Source of the DNA: Pomphorhynchus laevis
Taxonomy: Eukaryota > Acanthocephala > Palaeacanthocephala > Echinorhynchida > Pomphorhynchidae
Direction: 5' to 3'
Assembly: GCA_012934845.2 (NCBI GenBank)
Contig: WNNJ02002717.1
Location: 596,773 to 660,772 of the forward strand
DNA: 64,000 nt
Shown here: positions 1 through 10,170 of the stretch, in pieces
Layout: each line of letters begins with the position of its first letter
How positions within the stretch are numbered: the first letter of the stretch is position 1
Program-made: the position numbers and the translations under genes
Notes under the pieces: generated by a model
The model's input: the letters and a program-made list of their open reading frames with translations, nothing else
Told to the model about the DNA's origin: nothing
The model's database searches: none

Positions 1-200
1 ATTTAATTATACAATTATATTACAATAAATTTGTATGCTTCTTTAGTACTTGGGATATAATATAAATGATTGATTCTGATCTATTTAGGTAGTTTTAAAT
101 TTAAATTTTGAAATTAAATTAACTAAGGGAAAATTTATCAAGACCTGGTTTATTCTATTTTTATCATCAGGAGTGCTCATTCATACCTTTATATTTTTAA
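1..200. repeat. Dispersed repeat, copy 1
   Basis: This A+T-rich segment is clearly similar to 5735-5900. Both contain a 'ctttagtacttgggat'-like stretch, then 'taagggaaa(a/g)tttatc' and a 'tctcattcat'-like end. The pair is in direct orientation about 5.7 kb apart, bracketing a cluster of inserted elements. I see no coding potential and cannot assign a family. Confidence 0.6.
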
Positions 201-552
201 TTGACCTTTTGATTATTTACTAAAATAATCAATATTAATTTTTTAATATTTTAAGTAAATTAATATTGAATTGTAAAATATTTTAAGATATCGCATTTGT
301 CGGCTTTAAAATATTATGAAACCTGTACCGAAATCATCATCTGTTTTTATTTATCAAAATGGCACAAATTGCCATTTTGACAATTAAAATAATTATAAAT
401 AATTTTTGATTTATAAATAATTAATTAATTTTGTTAATTATTAATTATAAATAAACAATAATTTATTGATTATTTACTAAAGTTTACGTATTTTTTATTT
501 ATTAACTAAATTTAAATGTATTTAAATTTCATTAAAATGCATTTAAATGCAT
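200..552. other. A+T-rich non-coding stretch
   Basis: Simple A+T-rich sequence with short TAAT-type repeats and no credible open frame. I see nothing further in it. Confidence 0.6.
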
Positions 553-1263
553 TGACAAGAAACAAGTCTAATTGATACTTGAAATTCTCATGGTTAGTAC
601 TTAAAGATGATATAATAAAAATGCATTAGTTCTTCAATTAAGGTGCGCTGCTTTCTTCCGTGAAATAATTTCACGCTGCTTCTATGTCTACACCGTCGCA
701 CAGATACTAAACACACGTTTGCGGAATAAAAATAGAATCCTCTCACTTAAACTACTTGTTTTTATTATTTTTACTAATTAAAAGCTACTAGTGATATATT
801 TAATATATTAATATATTAATATTAATTCCAAAATTAATATTCGCTATTTTTTGTATTGTCATATTCCTGGAGTTTTCCGGGCAAGGGAAAATTATTAAAG
901 TGCAATAAAATGATTTGTTTAGTTTTTGGTGAAATAAAATTATAGAAACGAGTATTTAAAACCAAAACATTAATAGAAGTGCGATGCCATTAATAATTAA
1001 GTTTTCCTTCAAAAAATCGGTAACCGATTGATCGCTTATTTCTTTATTTGCAAGTTTTCGACGGTTTCCTTTTCAAACCTATGCTGGATTGTTAGAAATA
1101 CAAAAAACTTATATATGCATATATACATGGAAGAAAGCAGCGTGAAATTATTTCACGGAAGAAAGCAGCGCACCTTAATTGAAGAACTAATGCATTTTTA
1201 TTATATCATCTTTAAGTACTAACCATGAGAATTTCAAGCATCAATTAGATTTGTTTCTTGTCA
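553..1263. mobile_element. Fold-back element with ~130-bp inverted arms
   Basis: Positions 553-682 are almost perfectly inverted at 1134-1263, with only a few mismatches. The arms meet the spacer at a small palindrome around 'cgtgaaataatttcacg'. The spacer (683-1133) is A+T-rich without a transposase. Family knowledge: long terminal inverted repeats around a non-coding centre are typical of fold-back or MITE-like DNA elements. High arm identity suggests recent insertion or gene conversion. No clear target duplication was found. Confidence 0.75.
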
Positions 1264-1269
1264 TTAGCG

Positions 1270-1520
1270 TCTTCTGCGCTGTAATATGCAAAGATTCCTT
1301 GATAAATCGTGTTAACGGTCAATGCTTTTGATGCACACAGTCGTTGTTCCCTCAAAGTTGATTCTATGATTCTCGGACAAGAAGTAATTTACGATTTATG
1401 TACTCATCTCGCTTAGCTTTAACACATATTTATGTTGTTTAACCCTTTGCTCAATATATTGCGAAGTCTGACCCACATATGACGCTTCTAATATGTACAG
1501 GTTATGCGATGCACTTGCCC
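1270..1520 (-). pseudogene. Penelope-like element GIY-YIG fragment
   Basis: The minus strand reads LEASYVGQTSQYIEQRVKQH, then ENHRINFEG and a run of charged residues, before stops. This is the GIY-YIG endonuclease core of Penelope-like retroelements: a Y-VGQT strand, then a basic helix ending in R-x3-H. It is a short remnant without a reverse transcriptase. It lies just beyond the right arm of the fold-back element, reading toward it. In-frame stops on both sides show it is dead. Another GIY-YIG-bearing element of related type occurs at 55989-56905. Confidence 0.65.
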
Positions 1521-1815
1521 AAGAACAGGATGTTTAGACTTTCGTTAAATATGGCGCTTAGTGTTGCCTTCTTTTTATGAAAAATCCTGATGTTGTGTAT
1601 ACCAATCTTTGTAGTCTGTTGAGTAGGTGATTACAACATGCCTCATTGACGTAAGTAGATTGGATATATGTTGGTCGGGGACTTAAACTTACTGCTTCAG
1701 ATACCCACTTGGATTGGATAATAGCCTTCTTTAATGCTCATTCCAAGTATCTTTTCTGTCTTAGCACATTACATAATTTTATCGAATTCAATAAAATAAT
1801 TGAATCTAAAAATGT

Positions 1816-3320
1816 TGGTTTCGCGTCAACTCGCCACAAGGCTTTTGTAAAAAATTTAACCCTTATATGGAATTTAATATTATAAATAGTCAGCGGGTAG
1901 GAAAGTTGTTTTGCCACAACAATTATATCTGCACAATGTCAAGTTCATCGGATTCAATTGTAGAATGGAGGCGTCAAGATCGAAAGTGTTAGGATATTTG
2001 GTTGTAGAACATAACCTAAGGATTCTAGAGATCACTCCCACTTTTCACAAGCTTCGAAAATTGAAAAGCTAAGATTTAAAAATGAACCGAAAAGAAGAGC
2101 CAGCGAAACTTCGGAACAGTCATGTGATATCATAGTGAGAGCTTTACGAAACTTAGAGGATGATAACTTGAAAAAACATTGTCATCAATTAAGTCAATGA
2201 ACGATTCAATTAAATACGATAGAAACAAATTTACATTTAGTTGAGTTAATAGTGAGGAAAGGTTTGCTATATTTTCACATTACTATAAGAGAAAATATAT
2301 TGAAAATTCAAGAGTTTGTCTTACTGATGAAACATTAAGGGCCGCTCCTCCTAGATTCTATCAAATTTTGATTATATATAGTGAAATATTTGGAAGATTT
2401 TATCCCACTATATATATTTTGATGACTGGGAAATCAGAAGCGCTTTATGGTAAAGTTTTAACCCTGTAAAAGTTTATTTTCATTTGAACCTCAAAATATA
2501 GTTTGTGACTTAGAATTAGCATTTTAAAAAGAAATAAAAGTATCAACGTTGAATGTTTCTCTTTCACTTTAGCCAATATATACGGAGAAAGGTCAGAACA
2601 TCTGACAATAAAATATAAATAGTGCATAAACTTCAGAAATACAATTAAATATCTAGTTCTCTCTTTTATGTCCGTGGGTAAAATTCATATCTTTTATGGA
2701 TTAATCAAAAAATTTTGAAAAATAATGTCGATTCAGATGTGACAGGTTTATTTAATTATTTTGAAACAAACTATTTAGATACTGAAAACCTAGATGAGCC
2801 CAACAAAAAACCTTTATTTGAATCTAAATTTTGGAATGTTAATCTAAGGGTTTCTTCAAACGTCCCGAGAACAACCAGGTGTGCTGAGACTTGGCACAGA
2901 AGTTTTAAATTTTCGAACTCATGTTGAAAATCCGAATATTGCACAATTTATAAACGAGGTGTTTGGTGAAGAATAAAAAAAACAAGATTTCAATAATCAG
3001 AAGTACAGACGGTTTATTTGAGATTAACACAAATTTAAAAAATAAGAGAAACTTCGTATTATCGTTAGAAATTTTGAGTTTTTGAACTAGTGCTTACCTT
3101 GATGTACTCGATAAAACTTTCATATGTAAGTTCGAAATAAATAATTCTTAATTATTATTCTAAATCTTTACTTTTAAGCATTATTTTTAAAAATATGACT
3201 CAAAATTGATTCTAATGTACTAAATAATATCTTAACATTTATAATTTTTTGCGAGTTGACACCTTTTTCAAAATAGCGAGTTGGCGTTAACTCACCATAT
3301 GGCGAGTTGACGCTACCCCC
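1816..3320 (+). mobile_element. Mutator-like (MULE) DNA transposon, degenerate
   Basis: Terminal inverted repeats share a GCGTCAACTCGCCA-like sequence (left 1817-1839, right complement near 3295-3320). The interior encodes decayed MULE transposase on the plus strand. A ~75-bp direct repeat flanks it outside the termini (1740-1815 and 3321-3399); this is far longer than the 8-11 bp target duplications usual for MULEs, so it may have landed in or generated a local duplication. A+T-rich filler makes up the remainder. Confidence 0.65.
2050..2980 (+). pseudogene. MULE transposase remnant
   Basis: Two conserved blocks are visible in different frames. Around 2335-2460 the reading APPRFYQI...TIYILMTGKSEALYG matches the MULE DDE-domain block (usual form P-P-x-F-x-Q then P-x-x-Y-x-L-M-x-x-K-x-E-x-Y). 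Around 2735-2980 the reading LFNYFETNY...FWNVN...VPRTT, then CAETWHRSF and NPNIAQFI matches the conserved C-terminal block with W-N, P-R-T-N and W-H-R. Frameshifts and stops break the frame repeatedly, so no active enzyme is encoded. The order of blocks agrees with plus-strand transcription. Confidence 0.7.
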
Positions 3321-3421
3321 ATTCCCAGTATCCTTTTTGTCTTAGCACATGTAACACAATTTTATCAAATTCAATAAAATAATTGAATTTTAAAATGTTA
3401 TATATACTAATGTATTATTTT

Positions 3422-5290
3422 TTGTAAAACATGTAAGCCAGACGCGAAAGAATGACGAATGCCGTTTCGTCATCACAATGACTCATCAGTGCCAGATTCT
3501 ACTGGATGCAGAGGAGGACTGACAGACGGCAATCAATTAATGAATCAATGTAAATGATATACTAGAAAATTACTAGTAGCATCATCGAGTACTAAATCAG
3601 TACTACAGCTTCATCAAAAATGATCATTAGCAAAAGCACTGGCAAATGCCAGCGCAGGTCTCTTTAATATCGGCTAACTTTTATTTAAGGAGAGTGAGAC
3701 CATTCCGCGTGAATTTCTTGTAAAACATGTAAGCCAGACGCGAAAGAATGACGAATGCCGTTTCGTCATCACAATGACTCACCAGTGCCAGATTCTACTG
3801 GATGCAGAGGAGGACTGACAGACGGCAATCAATGAATGAATCAATGTGAATGATGTACTAGAAAATTACTAGTAACATCATCGAGTACTAAATCAGTACT
3901 ACAGCTTCATCAAAAATGATCATTAGCAAAAGCACTGGCAAATGCCAGCGCAGGTCTCTTTAATATCGGCTAACTTTTATTTAAGGAGAGTGAGACCATT
4001 CCGCGTGAATTTCTTGTAAAACATGTAAGCCAGACGCGAAAGAATGACGAATGCCGTTTCGTCATCACAATGACTCATCAGTGTCAGATCCCTCCCACTA
4101 CTGAATGCAGAGGAGGACTGGCAGACGGCAATCAATGAATGAATCAATGTGAATGATGTACTAGAAAATTACTAGTAACATCATCGAGTACTAAATCAGT
4201 ACTACAGCTTCATCAAAAATGATCATTAGCAAAAGCACTGGCAAATGCCAGCGCAGGTTTCCTTAATATCGGCTAACTTTTATTTAAGGAGAGTGAGACC
4301 ATTCCGCGTGAATTTCTTGTAAAACATGTAAGCCAGACGCGAAAGAATGACGAATGCCGTTTCGTCATCACAATGACTCACCAGTGCCAGATTCTACTGG
4401 ATGCAGAGGAGGACTGACAGACGGCAATCAATGAATGAATCAATGTGAATGATGTACTAGAAAATTACTAGTAACATCATCGAGTACTAAATCAGTACTA
4501 CAGCTTCATCAAAAATGATCATTAGCAAAAGCACTGGCAAATGCCAGCGCAGGTCTCTTTAATATCGGCTAACTTTTATTTAAGGAGAGTGAGACCATTC
4601 CGCGTGAATTTCTTGTAAAACATGTAAGCCAGACGCGAAAGAATGACGAATGCCGTTTCGTCATCACAATGACTCATCAGTGTCAGATCCATTTCACTAC
4701 TGAATGCAGAGGAGGACTGGCAGACGGCAATCAATGAATAAATCAATGTGAATAATGCACTAGAAAATTTTCTAGTATCATCATAGAATACTAAATCAGT
4801 ACTACAGCTTCACCAAAAAGGATCATTAGCAAAAGCACTGCAAATGCCAGAGCAGGTCTCTTTAATATCGGCTAACTTTTATCATGAATTTAAAGAGTGA
4901 GACCATTCCGCGTGAATTTCTTGTAAAACATGTAAGCCAGACGCGAAAGAATGACGAATGCCGTTTCGTCATCACAATGACTCATCAGTGCCAGATTCTA
5001 CTGGATGCAGAGGAGGACTGGCAGACGGCAATCAATAAATAAATCAATGTGAATGATGTACTAGAAAATTACTAGTAACATCATCGAGTACTAAATCAGT
5101 ACTACAGCTTTACCAAAAATGATCATAAGCAAAAGCACTGGCAAATGCCAGCGCAGGTCTCTTTAATAGCGGCTAACTTTTATTCAAGGAGAGTGAGACC
5201 ATTCCGCGTGAATTTCTTGTAAAACATGTAAGCCAGACGCGAAAGAATGACGAATGCCGTTTCGTCATCACATTGAATCATCAGTGCCAG
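3422..5290. repeat. ~300-bp satellite, seven tandem units
   Basis: Units start with 'ttgtaaaacatgtaagcc' at 3422, 3718, 4014, 4317, 4614, 4921 and 5217; spacings are 296, 296, 303, 297, 307 and 296. Units are highly similar and differ mostly around a short segment that alternates between an 'attctactggatg' and a 'tccctcccactac' form. Each contains a small hairpin (ctggc-aaat-gccag). The minus strand of each carries a hammerhead-like core. The array ends by fusing to a 23-bp minisatellite. No protein is encoded. Confidence 0.95.
3449..3500 (-). ncRNA. Hammerhead-like ribozyme core in satellite units
   Basis: Read on the minus strand: CUGAUGA (3483-3489), a 5-bp stem GUCAU/AUGAC with loop UGUG, GAAA (3465-3468), a 3-bp stem ACG/CGU with a short loop, then the cleavage-type triplet GUC (3454-3456). 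Bases after GUC (AUUCU, 3449-3453) pair with AGAAU (3496-3500). Six extra bases (3490-3495) separate that helix from CUGAUGA, which departs from the consensus. Equivalent sites occur in all seven units; four keep CUGAUGAG, two have CUGGUGAG and the last has a damaged stem II. Catalysis is inferred only. Confidence 0.55.
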
Positions 5291-5359
5291 ATCCCTCCCA
5301 CTACTGGATGCAGAGGAGGACTGGCAGTCCTCCTCTGCATCCAGTAGTGGGAGGGATCT
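5289..5359. repeat. Perfect 32-bp inverted repeat at satellite/minisatellite junction
   Basis: Positions 5289-5320 are exactly inverted at 5328-5359 with a 7-base spacer. The left arm is the satellite unit's internal segment; the right arm is the start of the minisatellite. The minisatellite thus appears to have arisen by fold-back copying of satellite sequence. Confidence 0.9.
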
Positions 5360-5566
5360 GCATCCAGTAGTGGGAGGGATCTGCATCCAGTAGTGGGAGG
5401 GATCTGCATCCAGTAGTGGGAGGGATCTGCATCCAGTAGTGGGAGGGATCTGCATCCAGTAGTGGGAGGGATCTGCATCCAGTAGTGGGAGGGATCTGCA
5501 TCCAGTAGTGGGAGGGATCTGCATCCAGTAGTGGGAGGGATCTGCATCCAGTAGTGGGGGGGGCCT
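5335..5566. repeat. 23-bp minisatellite, ten copies
   Basis: The word gcatccag recurs at 5337, 5360, 5383, 5406, 5429, 5452, 5475, 5498, 5521 and 5544, exactly 23 bases apart. Units are identical apart from the last, which ends in a G-run. Because 23 is not a multiple of three and the unit lacks stops on the minus strand, all three minus frames stay open; this is a repeat artefact, not a gene. Confidence 0.95.
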
Positions 5567-5734
5567 CTGCATAGGAGGGATGTATATTACCTTGTTTAGA
5601 TTACCTAGAGATATTGCATACACCTTAAATATAACCAATATTATGCATACAAAGTATAACTTTTTGTAAATACTTAAAATTCATTTTGTTTGCCTTTTAA
5701 TAACAAAAGAAAAATTAATTTACAGGATATAATA

Positions 5735-5900
5735 TCTAATCCATATTTTGAATGGTTCTTTAGTATTTGGGATAAATGATAAATGATTTATTCCGATCTG
5801 TGTAGGTCGTTTTAAATCTAAATTTTGTAACCTCATTAATTAAGGGAAAGTTTATCGGGACCTTATACATGCATTTTTGTCACTATGAGTTCTCATTCAT
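5735..5900. repeat. Dispersed repeat, copy 2
   Basis: Direct-orientation relative of 1-200 (see that entry), more diverged at its right end. Confidence 0.6.
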
Positions 5901-6534
5901 TGCAAATGTTTTTACATGATCTCACACATTATATAATATTTTGGAAATAGTATAGTGTATTTTTTACCAAAACTTTTAAATAGCATTTAATTTAACAATA
6001 ATCAGGATATAGACATATATTGAACAATAATGATTATCTTATAAAAATAATGATTGGTTGGCATTGAAAAGATTACTCGCAAATGATTACTGATGATTCG
6101 AAAACGGATGGAAAACGAATCCATGATGCTCCGGTGATTCGAAAACGGGTCGTTAATCATGGCTTTACAATCACGATGGCATAGTTCCGCTATGTAGTCC
6201 TGTATTTATTGAACGCTATTGTCTTCATCAATTTGACAAGTTCGCTGTTCAATCGGGAACATTAAGGAACGAAATTCGGTCCCTCGATGCTTACACTGTC
6301 TGTATATTGGGAGAGCTTTATATTGCTGTAGAAATTTAAATGCTGTTAAAACTTGGGAGTGAATTGGATTGAGCTTAAGCGTTGAATACGCATATATCGA
6401 AGTATGTTCGATCAGATGCTTTTCTATTGAGTCCTTGACAATAAACATTCAAATGGCCTTGCAATATTTTGTTGTTTCGGGGCTTTGAAACAAAATTACG
6501 TCATCTAGCTTTTACAGGATTGGTCATACTGGGA
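5900..6534. other. Non-coding stretch
   Basis: A+T-rich sequence followed by a moderately G+C-richer stretch (6040-6500) adjoining the retrotransposon fragment to its right. It may hold more of that decayed element's 3' part on the minus strand, but I cannot recognise a domain. Confidence 0.4.
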
Positions 6535-6745
6535 ATAACATGTCGGTAAGTGTATTACGAAAGCAATTATGTCTGATGATAGTAACAACTCCATTTGGGC
6601 ATAATAACTTATGTTCTGCTGATAACATTACTCCACACTTGCATAAACCAATGTGTTTGGGTGTCCATCCATATCTAGCTGTATTCGATTGAATAAATGC
6701 TTCTTTGCATAGATGGTGCTCTGCGAATTAAAAGGGGGCGCACCG
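6535..6745 (-). pseudogene. RLE-type non-LTR retrotransposon fragment
   Basis: The minus strand reads IGLCKCGVMLSAEHKLLCPN, then GVVTIIRHNCFRNTLTDM. This matches the C-terminal zinc-binding block (C-x-C...H-x3-C, then I-R-H-x-x-x-R) seen in the better preserved copies at 45.1-46.5 kb and 50.8-53.1 kb. Family knowledge: in R2-group elements this block precedes a restriction-like endonuclease. Only a fragment remains and the flanks are interrupted. Confidence 0.65.
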
Positions 6746-7143
6746 AAATCCGTCAAGGTTTTCTTTCTTTTGCTGTCTTGCAATTATAATTGCATGACCA
6801 CCTCATAACGATTTCGTGTCACTAACGTGATTTCCAAATGGTAAGTCCGTACTTTGTGAATGTCCTTAGTAGTTTAGTTTTCTACATGAATTGATAATCC
6901 AAAGTTGTCCGGGTCGTGTTAAATTAGACAACAAGTTAAATACTATTACGTTAGAATAATAATATATAAAACAAATGCTCTTATTATCTTGGGCAAGTAT
7001 TTATTATGATCAACGTTTTTTATTGAACCTAGTAGTCGAAAAAGTGCATTTTATAGTTGACAAAATTAACAAAATAAACTTCATTTTCAATTCAGGTATT
7101 CTTTACAAATTAGTAGATACTTCGCGTTGTGCTTCATTTTACA
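6746..7143. promoter_or_regulatory. Upstream region of the LRPPRC-like gene
   Basis: This stretch lacks a gene of its own. An acceptor-like 'tttcaattcag' ends at about 7095, so a 5' UTR intron ending there is possible. No confident TATA or initiator element is visible. Confidence 0.3.
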
Positions 7144-8532
7144 ATGAGCGCTTTTAGACGAATTGTTTCCAAAAGCTTATCAGAATGCATTGAATTGCTT
7201 GATCGCAATGCAAGGAAGCGGGGATGGGTACAGCTTGACTTGGTTGAACATGCTTATAATGCAATGATGAATGAAAATAATTTTAATCAAGAGTATGCAC
7301 TAATGCTAATACGATGTTGTGGGTCGTTACTCATAAAGGAGATAATGGATACGAGACAAACGTTCGCAGAGAAAATGTTCTCCGACTTAAGAAATTGCCT
7401 GCCTGGCGGTTTCCAGCTTGTTCATTTAAACTCGCTCTTACGAGTTGGGTTACAAAACAAGAGGCCACATTGGACGCAAATAGGACCTCAAACGATACTA
7501 GATACCGTAAATGAGCAAAACATCAAAACAAACGATCTATTCTGGCGTTTGATGTTGGAGTGGTATTGTCTTGACGGCGATAATAAAAATGCATTGCAAG
7601 CGTTAAGCAAGATGAAAAGTCGCCCGGTTAATAAAGTGTACAATCTTCTGGCTTATTGTTACATTACTAATAATAATTTAAATGAAGCCAAAGCCATTCT
7701 AGAAGAGCAAGAGCAGTCCATTGAACTTGATAATCTTGGTATGGTTATGCGCGTATTACTTCAAGCTGAAAAGGACTCAGATGACGAGGGTGCCTCTCGA
7801 CTGCTCGACTCTTATTCTGTAAATTACGATCACATTTCACCACTAGCAGATAAGACATATCTTCCATTGTCTTTTCTATTACAACATTCAGTATTAAAAA
7901 ACTATAATAACTTGTTAAACAGGGGTATCTCGTTTATCAGTAATCATAGTTGGCCAATTTTACCTTTAAGTCTTAGCATATTGGAAATTTGCCAGCAACT
8001 AACTGCAAGTCAACATTCGAAGGAGGCTGATAAACTAATTCTTGCGTTTCCAAGTAACTTAGATATTATAAATTGGAGATTCCTGATAGATACATACATT
8101 CATCACGTCATTGTTTACAATACAGATTATAAATCATTATGTTTGCACATGTCCAATCGTGATCACCTTACTCAGGGTTTCTATTGCTTCCATTCTGTAC
8201 TTAGAGAAGCTATGCTCGGATTTAGCAGAACCCAAATTCCGTGCAATCCTAACAACTATCTATATTGGTTTGTTGAGCAGAATCAATATAAATTAAAGCA
8301 ACATTATTTATATCCATTTTTGAGATCATATAATACTCATCTTGATGAATTGGTTTCGTTTGCATTGGAATATTTTGGTAAAAATCTAACTGATGACATT
8401 AACTTTTTAAGATTAACCGTCCTTGCAATGATGAAACAGGGCCGACCGTATAATGAAATTCAAAATACCTTATATCAGTTTAATTGCCTTTGCGATATTA
8501 ATAATATTCTCAGCGAACAATCCGACTTTTAA
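7144..8532 (+). CDS. LRPPRC: LRPPRC-like pentatricopeptide-repeat protein (short form)
   Basis: An uninterrupted 462-residue frame from ATG at 7144. In the family, LRPPRC (bicoid stability factor in flies) is a mitochondrial PPR protein that with SLIRP stabilises mitochondrial mRNAs and promotes polyadenylation. Family-like blocks run in order: ALMLIRCCGSLL near residue 52, FAEKMFSDLRN, LNSLLRVGLQN, then WRLMLEWYCLDGDNKNALQ and a PPR helix pair VYNLLAYCYITNNNLNEAKA, later FLLQHSV. The N-terminus (MSAFRRIVSKSL) is basic and amphipathic, fitting mitochondrial import. Vertebrate LRPPRC is about 1,390 residues, so only the N-terminal third is represented. The stop is clean and no downstream exon was recognised within the window. 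I infer a shortened orthologue or an unseen further exon. Confidence 0.8.
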   Translation: MSAFRRIVSKSLSECIELLDRNARKRGWVQLDLVEHAYNAMMNENNFNQEYALMLIRCCGSLLIKEIMDTRQTFAEKMFSDLRNCLPGGFQLVHLNSLLRVGLQNKRPHWTQIGPQTILDTVNEQNIKTNDLFWRLMLEWYCLDGDNKNALQALSKMKSRPVNKVYNLLAYCYITNNNLNEAKAILEEQEQSIELDNLGMVMRVLLQAEKDSDDEGASRLLDSYSVNYDHISPLADKTYLPLSFLLQHSVLKNYNNLLNRGISFISNHSWPILPLSLSILEICQQLTASQHSKEADKLILAFPSNLDIINWRFLIDTYIHHVIVYNTDYKSLCLHMSNRDHLTQGFYCFHSVLREAMLGFSRTQIPCNPNNYLYWFVEQNQYKLKQHYLYPFLRSYNTHLDELVSFALEYFGKNLTDDINFLRLTVLAMMKQGRPYNEIQNTLYQFNCLCDINNILSEQSDF

Positions 8533-8784
8533 ATGATGCTGTGCATATTGATTTTCTGACTTTATTCGTAACAAAACATCTCATGTAATGAAAATTACTT
8601 GTGTTATGATTAATTTACCTGATATTTATGACATTTGCATTCCCATATTACATAAATTTAATAATTCTAAAATTTAGTTAATTATTTAAATTATTTAACT
8701 TACCAATTACCCATAAAACCTGATTTTATTAATCAAATTTATATAATTAAATCAGCAAACTGAGTCTGCGTATTTTATACGATA

Positions 8785-8950
8785 AGATTTTATATAAGAT
8801 TTATAAATCTTATCTATTTATTTAGATAAGATAAATAAATATATATCTTATATTTATTTATCTCTATTTATTTATCTTATAAGATAAATAAATAGATAAT
8901 CTTATCTAAATAAATAGATAAGATTTATATTATATAAGATTATATAATAT
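8785..8950. repeat. A+T-rich long hairpin
   Basis: A segment containing 'aatcttatctatttattt' near 8810 is inverted near 8900-8945, with arms of about 40 bases and further small palindromes at the centre. It should extrude as a cruciform or fold as RNA. It belongs to no recognised element. Confidence 0.7.
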
Positions 8951-9959
8951 AATATGTTACTTATTATATATTTTATACAATTTATATTTATATCAAGTTA
9001 ACATTTATAATTGAAATTAAATATAAGAGTCAATTGTAATGAATTAAATAATAAATAATAGTCAGGTTGAACTGCTATAATTATATATAATTATATAATA
9101 TTACGTATTTTATACAAATAAAGATAAATAATAAATAATTATATAAGATTTTATACAATTTATATTTATATCAACTTAACATTTATAATTGAAATTTAAA
9201 GTAAAAGTCAATTTTTATGAATTGAATAATAAATAACAATCGATGTATCAGAATACATGGATAAAAATTAACATATATCGATCGCTATAAATTGAGTATT
9301 AGCGATACCCGAAGATGGTCAACCAAACCTCTAGGTTTTTGGTAAAAATTATAATGGATCATATAATTGTCGGATTATTTAATTGCGTGTTTGATGTCTT
9401 AGATCGTCTTAGGCGCCAACATCATAATGTCAGCTTCCAAATGAGGCATATTTGTAAAGAAGGAGGTTAGCTGACCATTTAACTTATGTTGGCGTTTACA
9501 TTTCAATTTACATTCAATTTATGCTTACTTTATCAACATCATCCATACTATTTATTAATTATTTACTTTCACTCTGGTCTGTTCATCAAGAATTGATTCG
9601 CAAAATCAATTATGAACTTTGAATGAACTTCAACAAATGTTAGAATGCGCTAGAACTGAGACAGTTCGATTTAGCTTAATATTCAGAGCTTTACGGATGA
9701 TTTCAACAGAAAGTGCGGACAAGGTTGGTTAAACTAGCTGACTACCTTCTTTAATCATCTATCTGTTTAATACTTTTGTATATCAAAATGTTTTACATGT
9801 TTGTTTTCAAACTGAGTTAGAAGCTTGAAAATGTTTCATTTGTAAAAAAGCTTTTTGATTGAGCTTTTGATTTTTAATTTTTTATGGCCACCATTTGTTC
9901 GCCATAAAAAGTTCGGTGCGTAATAACCAAATCTTAATTTTAACCGATTTCAAAACACC

Positions 9960-10170
9960 TAACTTTATCGGATAACTGGGTCTATTTATACGATATATAA
10001 ATTAAAATAAGATTTTATACAATTTATATCAAATTAAAATTTTAAATTGAAATTTAAAATAAAAATCAATTTTTATGAATTTAATGATAAATAACATACG
10101 TTGTATCATAATAAGGATTAGAGGTCATCAGGAGAAACTGATATGCTATCAGGTTTCAACAAATATGTTT
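9960..10170 (+). repeat. Dispersed AGAGGTCATCAGGAG element, copy
   Basis: Starts with an 'ataactgggtctatttatacga'-like head, continues through an A+T-rich body with 'taaaaatcaatttttatgaatt', and ends with 'gattagaggtcatcaggag' plus a 24-bp near-perfect palindrome (gaaactgatatgc...atcaggtttc). The same order occurs at 16690, 25050, 55185 and, inverted, at 62035-62180. Looks like a short non-autonomous element. Confidence 0.7.

Noticed and set aside
3422..5290. CRISPR-like array
   Set aside because: Units are about 300 bp with no short repeat/unique spacer alternation, and the DNA is from an animal.
5180..5638. 152-residue minus-strand frame with a repeating QIPPTTGCRSLPLLDADPSH-type pattern
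   Set aside because: It is the 23-bp minisatellite read through; all three frames are open because the unit has no stops and is not a multiple of three.
10120..10165. Hammerhead in the dispersed AGAGGTCATCAGGAG element
   Set aside because: The complement has CCUGAUGACC but no following stem plus GAAA; the palindrome pairs CUGAUA with UAUCAG instead.
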